Shown in pieces: positions 42,641 through 53,199 of a stretch of DNA of 64,000 nt (its first letter is position 1; the number at the start of each line of letters is the position of its first letter). The position numbers and the translations under genes were made by a program. Source of the DNA: Pictodentalium vernedei. Its lineage: Eukaryota; Mollusca; Scaphopoda; Dentaliida; Dentaliidae. The stretch is from contig CM062292.1 in assembly GCA_031216915.1 (NCBI GenBank), positions 74,010,956 through 74,074,955 on the forward strand, read 5' to 3'. The notes under the pieces were generated by a model, which did no database searches, was not told the origin of the DNA, and saw nothing but the letters and a program-made list of their open reading frames with translations.

Positions 42641-43459
42641 TCCTTCACCTAACATGAAAGGCAGCATATTGAACTTTTTCAACTCTTGCAGTGAGGGCGA
42701 GAATTTCGAGTTATCTCTCGTCATTGTTTACGCTCCAAAGCACACGCGATCATATTTGACATGCAATTGTCACCAGAGGGGAGAGGTATTACCTGTCGCA
42801 AGGTCAAAAATGGAGAAAAAACACCACTTTTCAAAGTTAAATGGAACCATTAAAACGATAACATATCCAAAATATGTTTATAGAACAATGAAAATTAATT
42901 TTTGCTTTAATCAAATCTATGTCCGTCCAAATTTTCTCATAAGAATTTAGTACATATTTAGGACTTTGATGTTACCCGCCTCAGTCTTTTCCAACAAATT
43001 AATAAGGCGAACTACTTGCATAGATAGTGAAAATTTTGAACAAAAGTGGAACCATTAAAAAATAATTTTAACAAAGCGTATTTGATACCATTTTATTAAG
43101 TATGTTATAAAATATTTGATCCTATGTCCGTCCATTATGTAAAAAAAAATGAAATTGGTGGCAAATGAAAGTTTTTCGTTTTTCTGTCATATATCTCTTC
43201 ATTACTGTTTACACGCATGCGCATTCAGGGGAGTAGAAATAGTTCAATATGTGACGACACTTGCAAACAACATTCATGAATAACTAATTTTTTTTCATTT
43301 TTTGCGTCAAAAACGCAGATTATGGCCCCTCATTAGAGCTCAACGAGCTCGTTCCAATGAGGGATCAAAAGCTGTTTTGAGATCCACAAAAAATTAAAAT
43401 TGAATGGTGATTTTTGCGAATAACGCTGGCTGGTTTTGGTCGTTACCTTGGGTAAAGGT
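42641..43459. mobile_element. piggyBac-like MITE family B, copy 6, with nested element F
   Basis: TTAA at 42637-42640 precedes TCCTTCACCTAACATGAAAG. The family B sequence resumes at about 43252 (ACGACACTTGCAAACAACAT), runs through a diverged palindrome and ends CCTTGGGTAAAGG before TTAA (43460-43463). That TTAA is also the left site of the next element (family J), so J inserted into B's own target duplication. Confidence 0.82.
42665..43251. mobile_element. Element F nested in a family B MITE
   Basis: Inverted termini CATATTGAACTTTTTCAACT and the complement of GGAGTAGAAATAGTTCAATATG. Both subterminal regions carry ACACGCRTGCGCATT/GCACACGCGATC-like words and TCTCTTCATTACTGTTTAC / TCTCGTCATTGTTTACGC repeats. 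AATGGAACCATTAAAA-type units repeat inside. No clear target duplication and no coding region. Confidence 0.65.
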
Positions 43460-43463
43460 TTAA

Positions 43464-43706
43464 CCCTTAAGTCCTCAGATTAATTTTAAAGTATTTATGG
43501 CCTTTTTCTGTTTACATAGTTATTGATGACTTGGCAGTGGTTCTACAGCACTGCTGGCTGCCTATATAGGCAGCCAGCAGTGATGTAGAACCACTGCCAG
43601 GGAAAATTCAGTCTACACACAAGAGTAATAAAAAGATTACACAAAGGAGCACCTGCTTCAATGCAATATAAAAGTGGCGGTTTGGGGCTATATGGGGGCT
43701 TAAGGG
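43464..43706. mobile_element. TTAA-flanked MITE family J, copy 1
   Basis: TTAA at 43460-43463 and 43707-43710. Ends CCCTTAAGTCCTCAGATTAA and the complement of GGGGGCTTAAGGG. The central hairpin has GGCAGTGGTTCTAC, GCACTGCTGGCTGCCT and its mirror. The copy at 54176-54419 is nearly identical, so this family was active recently. Confidence 0.9.
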
Positions 43707-43710
43707 TTAA

Positions 43711-43916
43711 ATATGGATCAAAACTGAGCACTTGTCCCCACTTCAAAGATCGAGGTGGAGATAAATCATCCGAGGTGGAGATAAATCATCCGAGCAAGAG
43801 AGAAATACAAGTTACGAGTAACAATAGCTGTGTCGTGGGGGACCGTTCCTTTTCACAGACACTGATTTTCTGGTAGTGTATTATGGTGTAAAATTAATAT
43901 TGTACTGGTAGAGAAT

Positions 43917-43966
<50 letters not shown>

Positions 43967-44473
43967 AACTATTTCTGGGAAAATTTTGGTGCGTGCGAAC
44001 CCCCGGTTTCTGCGTCCCTGATTTGGAACGCAAAAGCTATGCCCAGGAGTTTGCACTAGAGTCCGCAGATGTGTATAAAGGTTTCGGATTTTTTATGTCC
44101 CACAACATCAACTTTCTTATATTCTGAGGTCGATTCCAGCATGTAATTCGAAACTATGATCAGATGTTACAATATATGGTATGCAGATGTTCACAAACGT
44201 TCCACATTTTTCATCTGCACTTGGCTATTTCACAAGGGCCACTCTAGTGGGTTTTTTTTACTATTTCTATGTAATTCGTGTTACTAAAACTGTCTCAATG
44301 TCCCGATGGGGTCTGTAAACGGAGAGTTCTATTTTTTCTTTCTTTATTTTTGTTTTGTCATCTACCACCTGTAATTCTACCACCTCAAGCTCTCATGCCA
44401 CCAGTCTAATTATGTTCGGAATCCGGCGCTGTTATGGGCTATTTTTTTACCAACTTTTCGTGGAGTCTCCGCC
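43711..44473. other. Gene-free spacer with CT microsatellite
   Basis: A (CT)n run with one interruption covers 43919-43968. A 22-bp direct repeat CGAGGTGGAGATAAATCATC occurs twice at about 43750-43793. No gene. Confidence 0.6.
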
Positions 44474-44475
44474 TA

Positions 44476-44992
44476 CACTGCAAAAAATATAGGTTCTCTT
44501 TAGAACCCAAACTGGTTCTAATCTTGTCCCTGAGATGGAACCAGTTCTGTTTAAACAGTATTTATTTCAAATCAAATTAAATTTACCAAGATTAGCATTC
44601 AGTTTTAACAGAATATTACATGAACTGAAGTAGATTCAGCAGTAAACTTGGAGCTTATTCAACGCAGTCGCCAAACAATTTGAAACAAAGGAGATATGAA
44701 CAGTTGGCATATCGAACCAGTTTGGGTTCTGAAAAGAACTAAAACTGGTTCGATATGCCAACTGTTCATATCTCCTTTGCTTAATAATGATTTGAGACAA
44801 CCTCGTATGAGCTCTAAACTTACGACTGAAAGCCCCTCAATTTCTGTTTAATTCTGTTAATATTTAATGTTAATCTTTATAAATTTATTTATTTGATTTG
44901 AAATAAATATTGTTTAAACAGAACTGGTTCCATCTCAGGGAGAAGATTAGAACCAGTTTTGGTTCTGAAGAGAACCTATATTTTTTGCAGTG
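44476..44992. mobile_element. TA-flanked MITE family E, copy 1
   Basis: TA on both sides (44474-44475, 44993-44994). Ends CACTGCAAAAAATATAGGTT and its complement. Long subterminal inverted repeats contain CTCTTTAGAACC, ACTGGTTCTAATCTTG and CAAATCAAATTAAAT. The centre is a hairpin with GGAGATATGAACAGTTGGCA and mirror. 517 bp, non-coding. Termini and TA target point to the Tc1/mariner group. Confidence 0.88.
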
Positions 44993-44994
44993 TA

Positions 44995-45570
44995 AGACGA
45001 CCTTTCATAGAATGTGATGTCCCTTCACTCACAAGATTTACAAAAAGATATACTTTGGTTAACGTTTTGGTTGCATTATGGGAAATATTTCCAGTTGAAA
45101 TTTTGATACTATGACATCAGAGTGGAGAGAGCTGAAGTTTGTTAAAAAAATTAATTATCATACTTTTTTAATCCCCCTGGGATTGACAGGTGGTTTTTTC
45201 CATAGTTTTTCCAGACCGATATAAATTTCCGTACTTTTTAAGAATTTCAAAATGACGAAAGAAACCTGTTCCAATAGCGAGAATGGTCTATCATGTGAGG
45301 AAAATAAATTGCTTGAAGGGAGGCTCCTTACCTACGCCCTTGCTGGCTGAAACTTCCTTAAAGATTATTTCGAAGTGGCTTCCTCGCAATTCATTGGCCA
45401 GTTGAAGAGGAAGGTGCATCCCACCTAGTGCAACCGCCACCACTCCCCAAAACAACACCCCCCCACCAAAAAAAAAAAACAAAACAAAAAAAAAAAAAAA
45501 AACCCCAACGCAACAGACAAATCAAAACAATACAAATGAATAAATGAAAAAAAAAATTTTTTCACATATA
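44995..45570. other. Spacer, nothing recognised
   Basis: A-rich runs at 45468-45503 precede the Tc1 element. No gene is supported. Confidence 0.5.
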
Positions 45571-47154
45571 TTCTTCTCAAAGTTTGCTAAGCACCAAATA
45601 TTTGACACATCATTGTGAAATTTGCCTGTGGCATATTTGCGATATTTTTGGTGGATATGATTGAGGAATATATTAAGATGGTCCCCAGTTTTTACATTAG
45701 CTCTCATGACAGGCAGACTTTTCGTGAAAGTCATGGAAAGCATGTATCCCTTGATTTTCATGATGTTTTTGTGTACTGTCTACATGTACATGACATGTGT
45801 AGGGTATTCAATCTTCATTTCAACACAAACCCTTGTGATTTAATGATTGAATATGGCAAATGAAAATGTAAGAAGACATTTGTCTGAAGCAGAAATGTGG
45901 TGGGCTGTAGCGATGGTAGAGCAAGGGGCTACCCATCGTCAGGTTTGTGAAGCCCTTGGTGTGCACCATACGGTAATCACCAGAGCCTGGGCAAGATTTC
46001 AGCAGTATGGCACACCAGTAAGACGGCATGGTGGTGGCAGAGACAGGGCAACATCTGCAGCTGAAGACCGGTTTTTGATCATTCAGGCCCGTAGGAACCG
46101 CTTTGCCACAGCAACCCAGCTTCGCAGTGACCTTCAGAATGCATCCGGGGTAAATGCTTCGACGCAGACTAATCGGGCAAGGTTGTACGAAGGTGGTCTC
46201 TGATCCAGAAGACCATGTATTCGCATTCCGCTGTCTCAGGACCACCGCCAGGCACAATATGAATGGGCCATGGGCCACGTTGGATGGACCAGAGAAGATT
46301 GGTGACCTGTCCTTTTTACAGATGAGTCAAGGTACTGTCTAGACCACACAGATAGGCGTTTTAGGGTATGGAGAAGACCAGGAGAGCGATTCCATGCAGC
46401 CAACATTGCTGAGGATGACCGCTATGGTGGAGGGTCATTCATGGTCTGGGGCGGCATCAGCAGGGATGGACATACAGAGCTCCGTGTCCTTGAACGTGGT
46501 ACATAGACCGCACAGCGGTATATTGATGAGATCGTGGATGAACACTCCATGTCAGATTGTATGCAGGTGCAGTGGGTGATAGATTAATTCTGATGGACGA
46601 TAATGCCCGTCCTCATGTTGCCAATGCTGTCGGGGAGTACCAACAGAGGGAGGGATTGAGCGTATGGACTGGCCAGCAAGATCCCCTGACCTCAATCCAA
46701 TCGAATCCAGTCTGGAATCAGTTGAAGCTTGCAATTTCAGCCCGTCCAGTCCAGTCAAGAAGTGTCCAGGGGTTTGGTGCCATGCTGGTCCAAGAATGGA
46801 ACAGCACCCCCCAAAGGACCACCAGGAACCTGATTGGGAGCATGAGAAGGCGTTGTCAAGCTGTAATTAACAGCAATGGGTCTCATACTCGATGCTGAAC
46901 CCATACCAGTTCGCTCCGTCAACTTTTTGGCAAATTGAAAAATTTCCTCTTTTACCAATAATATCCATTTTCCATGGTTATCGTATTCAAAAGCTAAAAA
47001 ATAATGTCAAACACAAATAAAATCACAATTTCTGTACTTAAATCATTAAAGACATAATTAAATAAAAAATCTATACACTTTTCGTTACAATATTTCAACT
47101 AAAACGTAAAACAGGTAGTTGGATATATTTGGTGCTTAGCAAACTTTGAGTAGT
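45571..47154 (+). mobile_element. Tc1-type DNA transposon, copy 1
   Basis: Inverted termini with CTCAAAGTTTGCTAAGCACC at the left and TGGTGCTTAGCAAACTTTGA at the right. The element inserted into the inverted duplicate: its right flank (AGATATATC next to CTTCCTGTTGTTCTG) corresponds to the uninterrupted AAGAAGATATACTAGAC at 33534-33550. It carries one broken transposase gene. Confidence 0.88.
45853..46897 (+). pseudogene. Tc1-family transposase, broken (copy 1)
   Basis: The start MANENVRRHLSEAEMWWAVA at 45853 leads into a paired-type helix-turn-helix region (HRQVCEALGVHHTVITRAWA) and a GGGRDRATSAAEDRFLII linker, which together bind the transposon ends. The catalytic domain follows in pieces: FTDESRY-type first Asp near 46318, DDNARPHVANAVGEYQQREG near 46593 with the second Asp, and DLNPIESSLESVE near 46690 with the Glu. 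A TGA replaces the Arg codon at about 46201, a TAG lies near 46506, and further frame changes precede the DDNARPH piece. A full Tc1 enzyme is about 340 residues, and this copy spans that length, so it is inactivated by point mutations and not truncated. Confidence 0.88.
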
Positions 47155-47883
47155 ATATATCTTCCTGTTGTTCTGTTTGATTTTTGCCATTCGCTCGACA
47201 ACTGAAATTTATTTTAATGAGATGTGTATTGATAATAGATTTTCATGCCATTAATCCCACGAATACCAACCAGCTGTCGTATGACATTTGAAGATTGCAT
47301 AGAGATTAACGCACACCTTCATTTGATTTCCAGTCTGTTTTCAAACCTAATCTAATCTATTCACAAGTTCACGACTTTCCTCTCCTTCCTCGGAGTCACC
47401 ATCGGGTTTTTCTCCACCAGCACTTCAAAAGGCTTTTGTGGCATTATATCAACCTTAGTTCACTTTAACATCCCTGCCCATGACCACTTGGTTCCGGAAT
47501 ACTCGAGGCAACCTGATGAACATGATACCAGACGAGAGGCTTGATAATTTGCTCTGTTCACGTGTATTCTCGGGGAATCTCTGTTAGGGAGGAGAAGGCT
47601 CATGTCTACTCAAAAGGAGCTTGCCAGTAGCATTACTGCCTTTTATTACTTTCCAAAAGTGTGATTTACTGGGGTTTCCGGGTTTGATTAGAAACGATAA
47701 CTTAACAAGAGAATTATGCAATCAACAATTGGGTTATGTATCTGTGCGCGCAAATGAAGACGCTTTGCCGTGGGTGTAATGGGGACTTCGTTGTCTTTTG
47801 TTTTTTTTTTAACCCTTTACCTAACATGAAAAGCAGACGACACTTGAAAAAAAAATTCTTGAATAACTATTATTTTCATTTTT

Positions 47884-50800
47884 AGCTTAACTTGACATAG
47901 TCAAGATAAGCTATTGCCATCACGCGTGCGGAAGTCTGTTAGTCTGTGAGTCTGTTAGTCTGTGAGTCTGTGACGTCTGTTCACATTTTCCTTTAGCACG
48001 GGCTACACCCCGCAGTTCTTGTCTGATCGTCACGAAATTTCATATGCAGGTTTGGGGTCATGTCTAGATGAGAACGTCCCCTTTTGGTCGCGATCAGGCA
48101 ATCGGTATGGCTGCCCGAGCCCAAAACCCGAAAACCATTAGCACAGTCTACAGGCCGTATTTATGAAGGGATTTCATTGTAACTTGGTAGGATGCCTCTG
48201 TATAATGCCTAGATGAGAACGTCCCCTTTTGGGCATGATCTATCAACCGTGATGGCTGCCCAAGCCCGAAACCCAAAAACTTTTATCACAGTCTGCAGGT
48301 CATGTTTAATGTGGAGGGATTTCATTGTAACTTGGTAGGATGACTCCTTATGATGTCTAGATGAGAATTTCCCCATTTGGGCATGATCTGCCAACCGTGA
48401 CGACTGCCCGAGCCCAAAACCCGAAAACCTTTACCACAGTCTACAGGTCATATTTATTGAGGAATTTCATTGTAACTTGGTGGGTTGACTTCATACAATG
48501 TCTAGATGAGAAAGTCACCTTTTGGGCGTGATTGGGCAACTGTGACGGCTACAGGGGCCCAAAGCCCGAAAACCTTTAGCACAGTCTAGAGATCATATTT
48601 ATGAAGGGATTTCATTGTAACTTGGTAGGATGACTCCAAATAATGTCTAGAGGAGAACGTCCCATTTGGATCGCGATCATGCAGCCTTGATGGGTGTCCG
48701 AGCCCAAAAACCTTTAGCATAGATAAAAGGTCATATTTATGGAAGGATTTCATTGTAACCTGTTAGGTTGACTCCATGTAATGCCTAGATGATGACATCC
48801 CCTTTTGGTCGTGATTGGTCAGTTGTGATGGCTACTAGTGCCCGAATCCCGAAAACCTTGAGCACTGTCTACAGGTCATATTTATGAAGGGATTTCATTG
48901 TAACTTCTTAGGATCACTCCAGATGATGCCCAGATGAGATTGTCTCCTATGGTTGCGATCATTCAGCCATGATGGCTGCCCGAGCTCGAAGCCCAAAAAC
49001 CTTTAGCACAGTCTACAGGTCATATTTATGAAGGGATTTCATTGTAACTTGGTAGGTTAACTTCATATAATGTCTAGATGAGAACGTCCCCTTTTGGACA
49101 TGATTGGGCTACTGTGACGGCTAAAGGCGCCCGAAGCCCGAAAACATTTAGCACAGTCTACAGGTCATATTTATGAGGGGATTTCATTGTAACTTGGTAG
49201 GATGACTCCAAATAATGTCTAGATGAGAACGTCCCATTTTGGCCATGATCATTCAGCCTTAATGGGTGCCCGAGCCCAAAAACCTTCAGCATAGGCAAAA
49301 GGTTATATTTATAGAAGGATTTCATTGTAACCTGTAAGGTTGACTCCATATAATGCCTAGATGATGACATCCCCTTTTGGTCGTGATTGGTCAACTGTGA
49401 TGGCTACAAGTGCCCGAAGCCCGAAAACCTTGAGCACAGTCTACAGGTCATATTTATGAAGGGATTTCATTGTAACTTCTTAGGATCACTCCAGATTATG
49501 CCCAGATGAGATTGTCCCCTATGGTTGCGATCATTCAGCCATGATGGCTGCCCGAGCTCGAAGCCCAAAAACCTTTAGCACAGTCTACAGGTCATATTTA
49601 TGAAGGGATTTCATTGTAACTTGGTAGGTTAACTTCATATAATGTCTTGATGAGAACGTCTCCTTTTGGACATGATTGGGCTACTGTGACGGCTAAAGGC
49701 GCGTGCCCGAAGCCCGAAAACCTTTAGCACAGTCTACGGGTCATATTTATGAGGGGATGTCATTGTAACTTGGTAGGATGACTCCAAATAATGTCTAGAT
49801 GAGAACGTCCCATTTTGGCCATGATCATTCAGCCTTAATGGGTGCCCGAGCCCAAAAACCTTCAGCATAGGCATAAGGTTATATTTATAAAAGGATTTCA
49901 TTGTAACCTGTAAGGTTGACTCCATATAATGCCTAGATGATGACATCCCCTTTTGGTCGTGATTGGTCAACTGTGATGGCTACAGGTGCCCGAAGCCCGA
50001 AAACCTTGAGCACAGTCTACAGGTCATATTTATGAAGGGATTTCATTGTAACTTCTTAGGATCACTCCAGATGATGCCCAGATGACATTGTCCCCTTTGG
50101 TTGCGATCATTCAACCATGATGGCTGCCCGAGCCCGAAGCCCGAAAAACTTAAGCACAGTCTACAGGTCATATTTATGAAGGGATTTCATTGTAACTTGG
50201 TAGGTTGACTTCATGTAATGTCTAGATGAGAACGTCCCCTTTTGGACATGATTGGGCAACTTTGACGGCTAAAGTTGCCCGAAGCCCGAAAACCTTTTGC
50301 ACTGTCTGCAGGTCATATTTATGAAGGGATTTCATTGTAACTTGGTAGGATGACTCCAAATAATGTCTAGATGAGAACGTCCCATTTTGGCCGTGATCAT
50401 TCAGCCTTGATAGGTGCCCGAGCCCAAAAACCTTTAGCATAGGCAAAAGGTTATATTTATAGAAGGATTTCATTGTAACCTGTTAGGTTGACTCCATATA
50501 ATGACTAGATGATGACATCCCCTTTTGGTCGTGATTGGTCAACTGTGATGGCTACAGGTGCCCGAAGCCCGAAAACCTTGAGCACAGTCTACAGGTCATA
50601 TTTATGAAGGGATTTCATTGTAACTTCGCAGGATCACTCCAGATGATGCCCAGATGAGATTGTCCCCTTTGGTTGCGATCATTCAACCATGATGGCTGTC
50701 CGAGCCCGAAACCCGAAAACATTTAGCACAGTCTACAGGTCATATTTATGAAGGGATTTCATTGTAACTTGGTAGGTTGACTTCATATAATGTCTAGATG

Positions 50801-52785
50801 AGAACGTCCCCTTTTGGACACGATTGGGCAACTGTGACGGCTTCAGGGGCCCAAAGCCCGAAAACCTTTAGAACAGTCTACAGGTCATAATTATGAAGGG
50901 ATTTCATTGTAGCTTGGTAATGACTCCAAATGGTGTCCAGATGGGAATGTCCCCTTTTGGTTGCGATCATTCAACCGTGATGGCTGCCAGAGCCCAAAGC
51001 CCAAAAACCTTTAGCACAGTCTACAGGTCATATTTATGAGGGTATTTCATTGTAACTTGGTAGGATGACTCCGAATAATGTCTAGATGAGAACGTCCCAT
51101 ATTGATCGCGATCATTCAGCCTTAATGGGTTCCCGAGCCCAAAAACCTTTAGTATAGGTAAAAGGTCATATTTATGGAAGGATTTCATTGTAACCTATTA
51201 GGTTGACTCCATATAATGCCTAGATGATGACATCCCCTTTTGGTCGTGATTGGTCAGTTGTGATGGCTACAAATGCCCGAAGCCCAAAAACCTTGAGCAC
51301 AGTCTACAGGTCATATTTATGAAGGGATTTCATTGTAACTTCGTAGGATCACTCCAGATGATGCCCAGATGAGATTGTCCCCTTTGGTTGCGATCATTCA
51401 ACCATGATGGCTGCACGAGCCCGAAGCCCGAAAACCTTAAGCACAGTCTACAGGTCATATTTATGAAGGGATTTCATTGTAACTTGATAGGTTGACTTCA
51501 TATAATGTCTAGATGAGAACGTCCCCTTTTGGACATGATTGGGCAACTTTGACGGCTAAAGGTGCCCGAAGCCCGAAAACCTTTTGCACTGTCTACAGGT
51601 CATATTTATGAAGGGATTTCATTGTAACTTAGTAGGATGACTCCAAATAATGTCTAGATGAGAACGTCCCATTTTGGCCGTGATCATTCAGCCTTGATGG
51701 GTGCCCGAGCCCAAAAACCTTTAGCATAGGCAAAAGGTTATATTTATAGAAGGATTTCATTGTAACCTGTTAGGTTGACTCCATATAATGCCCAGATGAT
51801 GACATCCCCTTTTGGTCGTGATGGGTCAACTGTGATGGCTACAGGTGCCCGAAGCCCGAAAACCTTGAGTACAGTCTGCAGGTCATATTTATGAAGGGAT
51901 TTGATTGTAACTTCGCAGGATCACTCCAGATGATGCCCAGATGAGATTGTCACCTTTGGTTGCGATCATTCAACCATGATGGCTGCCCGAGCCCGAAGCC
52001 CGAAAACCTTTAGCACAGTCTACAGGTCATATTTATGAAGGGATTTCATTGTAACTTAGTAGGTTGACTTCATATAATGTCTAGATGAGAACGTCCCCTT
52101 TTGGACACGATTGGGCAACTGTGACGGCTTCAGGGGCCCAAAGCCCAAAAACATTTAGAACAGTCTACAGGTCATAATTATGAAGGGATTTCATTGTAGC
52201 TTGGTAGGAGGACTCCAAATAGTGTCCAGATGAGAATGTCCCCTTTTGGTTGCGATCATTCAACCATGATGGCTGCCAGAGCCCAAGGCCCAAGAACCTT
52301 TAGCACAGTCTACAGGTCATATTTATTAAGGGATTTCATTGTAACTTGGTAGATTGACTTCATATAATGTCTAGATGAGAACGTCCCCTTTGGACGCAAT
52401 TGGGAAACTGACGGCTACAGGGACCCGAAGCCCGAAAACCTTTAGCACAGTCTACAGGCCATATTTATGAGGGGATTTTAATGTAACTTGATAGGATGAC
52501 TCGTTTTGGAATAATTTCACTGTAACTTGGTAACTTTTGTTGATATACGTTAACTGTGAGGGCCACATACATTAACTGTGAGGTCATATTAACCCATCCC
52601 TCAGCTTTTTAGTACAGTGTACACCTCATATTATTTTTATCATAAACATAGCACACAGGGAACAGAAATGAACATATTCCCAATTATCACAGTTCTTGTC
52701 TTATTTCATAATCCTTTCATAAACATTGAACATTATCCTTTTCATCAAACACAACACACAAGTTAAGCTACAGTGTCATTGACAC
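47884..52785. mobile_element. 4.9-kb satellite-bearing element with hairpin ends
   Basis: TTTCATTTTT stands on both sides (47874-47883, 52786-52795), whereas empty family B copies have it once, so a target duplication of about 9-10 bp is likely. The left end AGCTTAACTTGACATAGTCA, continuing AGATAAGCT, is a near-perfect hairpin. The right end finishes with the hairpin GTGTCATTGACAC, and TAGCTTAACTTG also recurs inverted near the right end. A unique left leader (47913-48040) includes repeated GTCTGTGAGTCTGTTA. The rest is a tandem array. The layout (structured ends plus internal satellite) recalls pearl-like, Helentron-derived elements reported from bivalves, but those are not expected to give such a duplication. 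Class unresolved. Confidence 0.7.
48030..52515. repeat. Satellite array, ~31 monomers of ~143 bp, with higher-order period
   Basis: Each unit contains AATGTCTAGATGAGAACGTC, a CGTGATCATTCAGCC-type stretch, GCCCGAGCCCAAAAACC, CACAGTCTACAGGTCATA and TTTATGAAGGGATTTCATTG. Counting the TAGATGA/CAGATGA anchor gives about 31 units from 48064 to 52366. Units are of distinct types (GAGAACGTCCC, GATGACATCCCC, GAGATTGTCCCC), and the same order returns every 576 bp (for example 49158-49394 against 49734-49970), a four-monomer higher-order repeat. Open frames across it are by-products of the period and are not genes. Confidence 0.92.
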
Positions 52786-53008
52786 TTTCATTTTTGTATA
52801 AAAAACATAGGTTATGACCCCTCATTGGAACGAACTCGACGTGCTCGTTCCAATGAGGGGCCATAACCTATGTTTTAGAGACAAAAAATGAAAAAATAAT
52901 GAAAATTAATTGGCGATTTTTGAGAAGAGCGCTGGCCGGTTTTGGTTTGTTGCGTTAGGTAGAGGGTTAATAATATAATTATCGTTAATAATGAAAAGTA
53001 ATAAACAG

Positions 53009-53168
53009 AGTAATCGCTTGACTGGACTGGTTACGTGAAATAATTCATTCGAGGCGAGGGACTATATTGTAAAACACTCGTGCGCATTCGCGCACTCGTG
53101 TTTGTACAACGTCCGTCACCTCTCATGAATTATTTCACGTAACCAGTCCAGCCAAGCGATTATTCTCT
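53009..53168. mobile_element. Palindromic element family G, copy 2
   Basis: Ends CAGAGTAATCGCTTGACTGG and the complement of CCAGCCAAGCGATTATTCTC. Arms contain TTACGTGAAATAATTCAT, and the centre is CGTGCGCATTCGCGCACTCG. It is the counterpart of 32444-32608 in the inverted duplication. Confidence 0.8.
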
Positions 53169-53199
53169 ATTTAATTGTGCCTTTCCAGAAAGTTGTCAT

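Larger units (their letters stand above)
47813..52966. mobile_element. piggyBac-like MITE family B, copy 7, split by the satellite element
   Basis: TTAA at 47809-47812 and 52967-52970. The left part (47813-47883) has CCCTTTACCTAACATGAAAA and stops in the TTTTCATTTTT stretch. The right part (52786-52966) resumes there and carries the central palindrome and the GTTAGGTAGAGGG end. Confidence 0.9.
47160..53170. repeat. Inverted duplication, copy 2 (expanded)
   Basis: Reverse complement of 32440-33545. The unique-looking flank 47165-47808 matches 32893-33540. The MITE at 47813-52966 matches 32647-32888, and the palindromic element at 53009-53168 matches 32444-32608. The extra 4.9 kb is the satellite-bearing insertion inside the MITE. 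Divergence by substitutions and small indels is visible throughout, so the duplication is not very recent. Confidence 0.9.

Noticed and set aside
49158-50473. Repeated open reading frames on the minus strand in the satellite (SSRHYLESSYQVTMKS type)
   Set aside because: They follow the satellite period and break between units; the similarity is at DNA level and no start, splice or codon pattern suggests coding.
47884-52785. CRISPR array
   Set aside because: The repeats are about 143 bp with no distinct spacers, in an animal-type transposon context.
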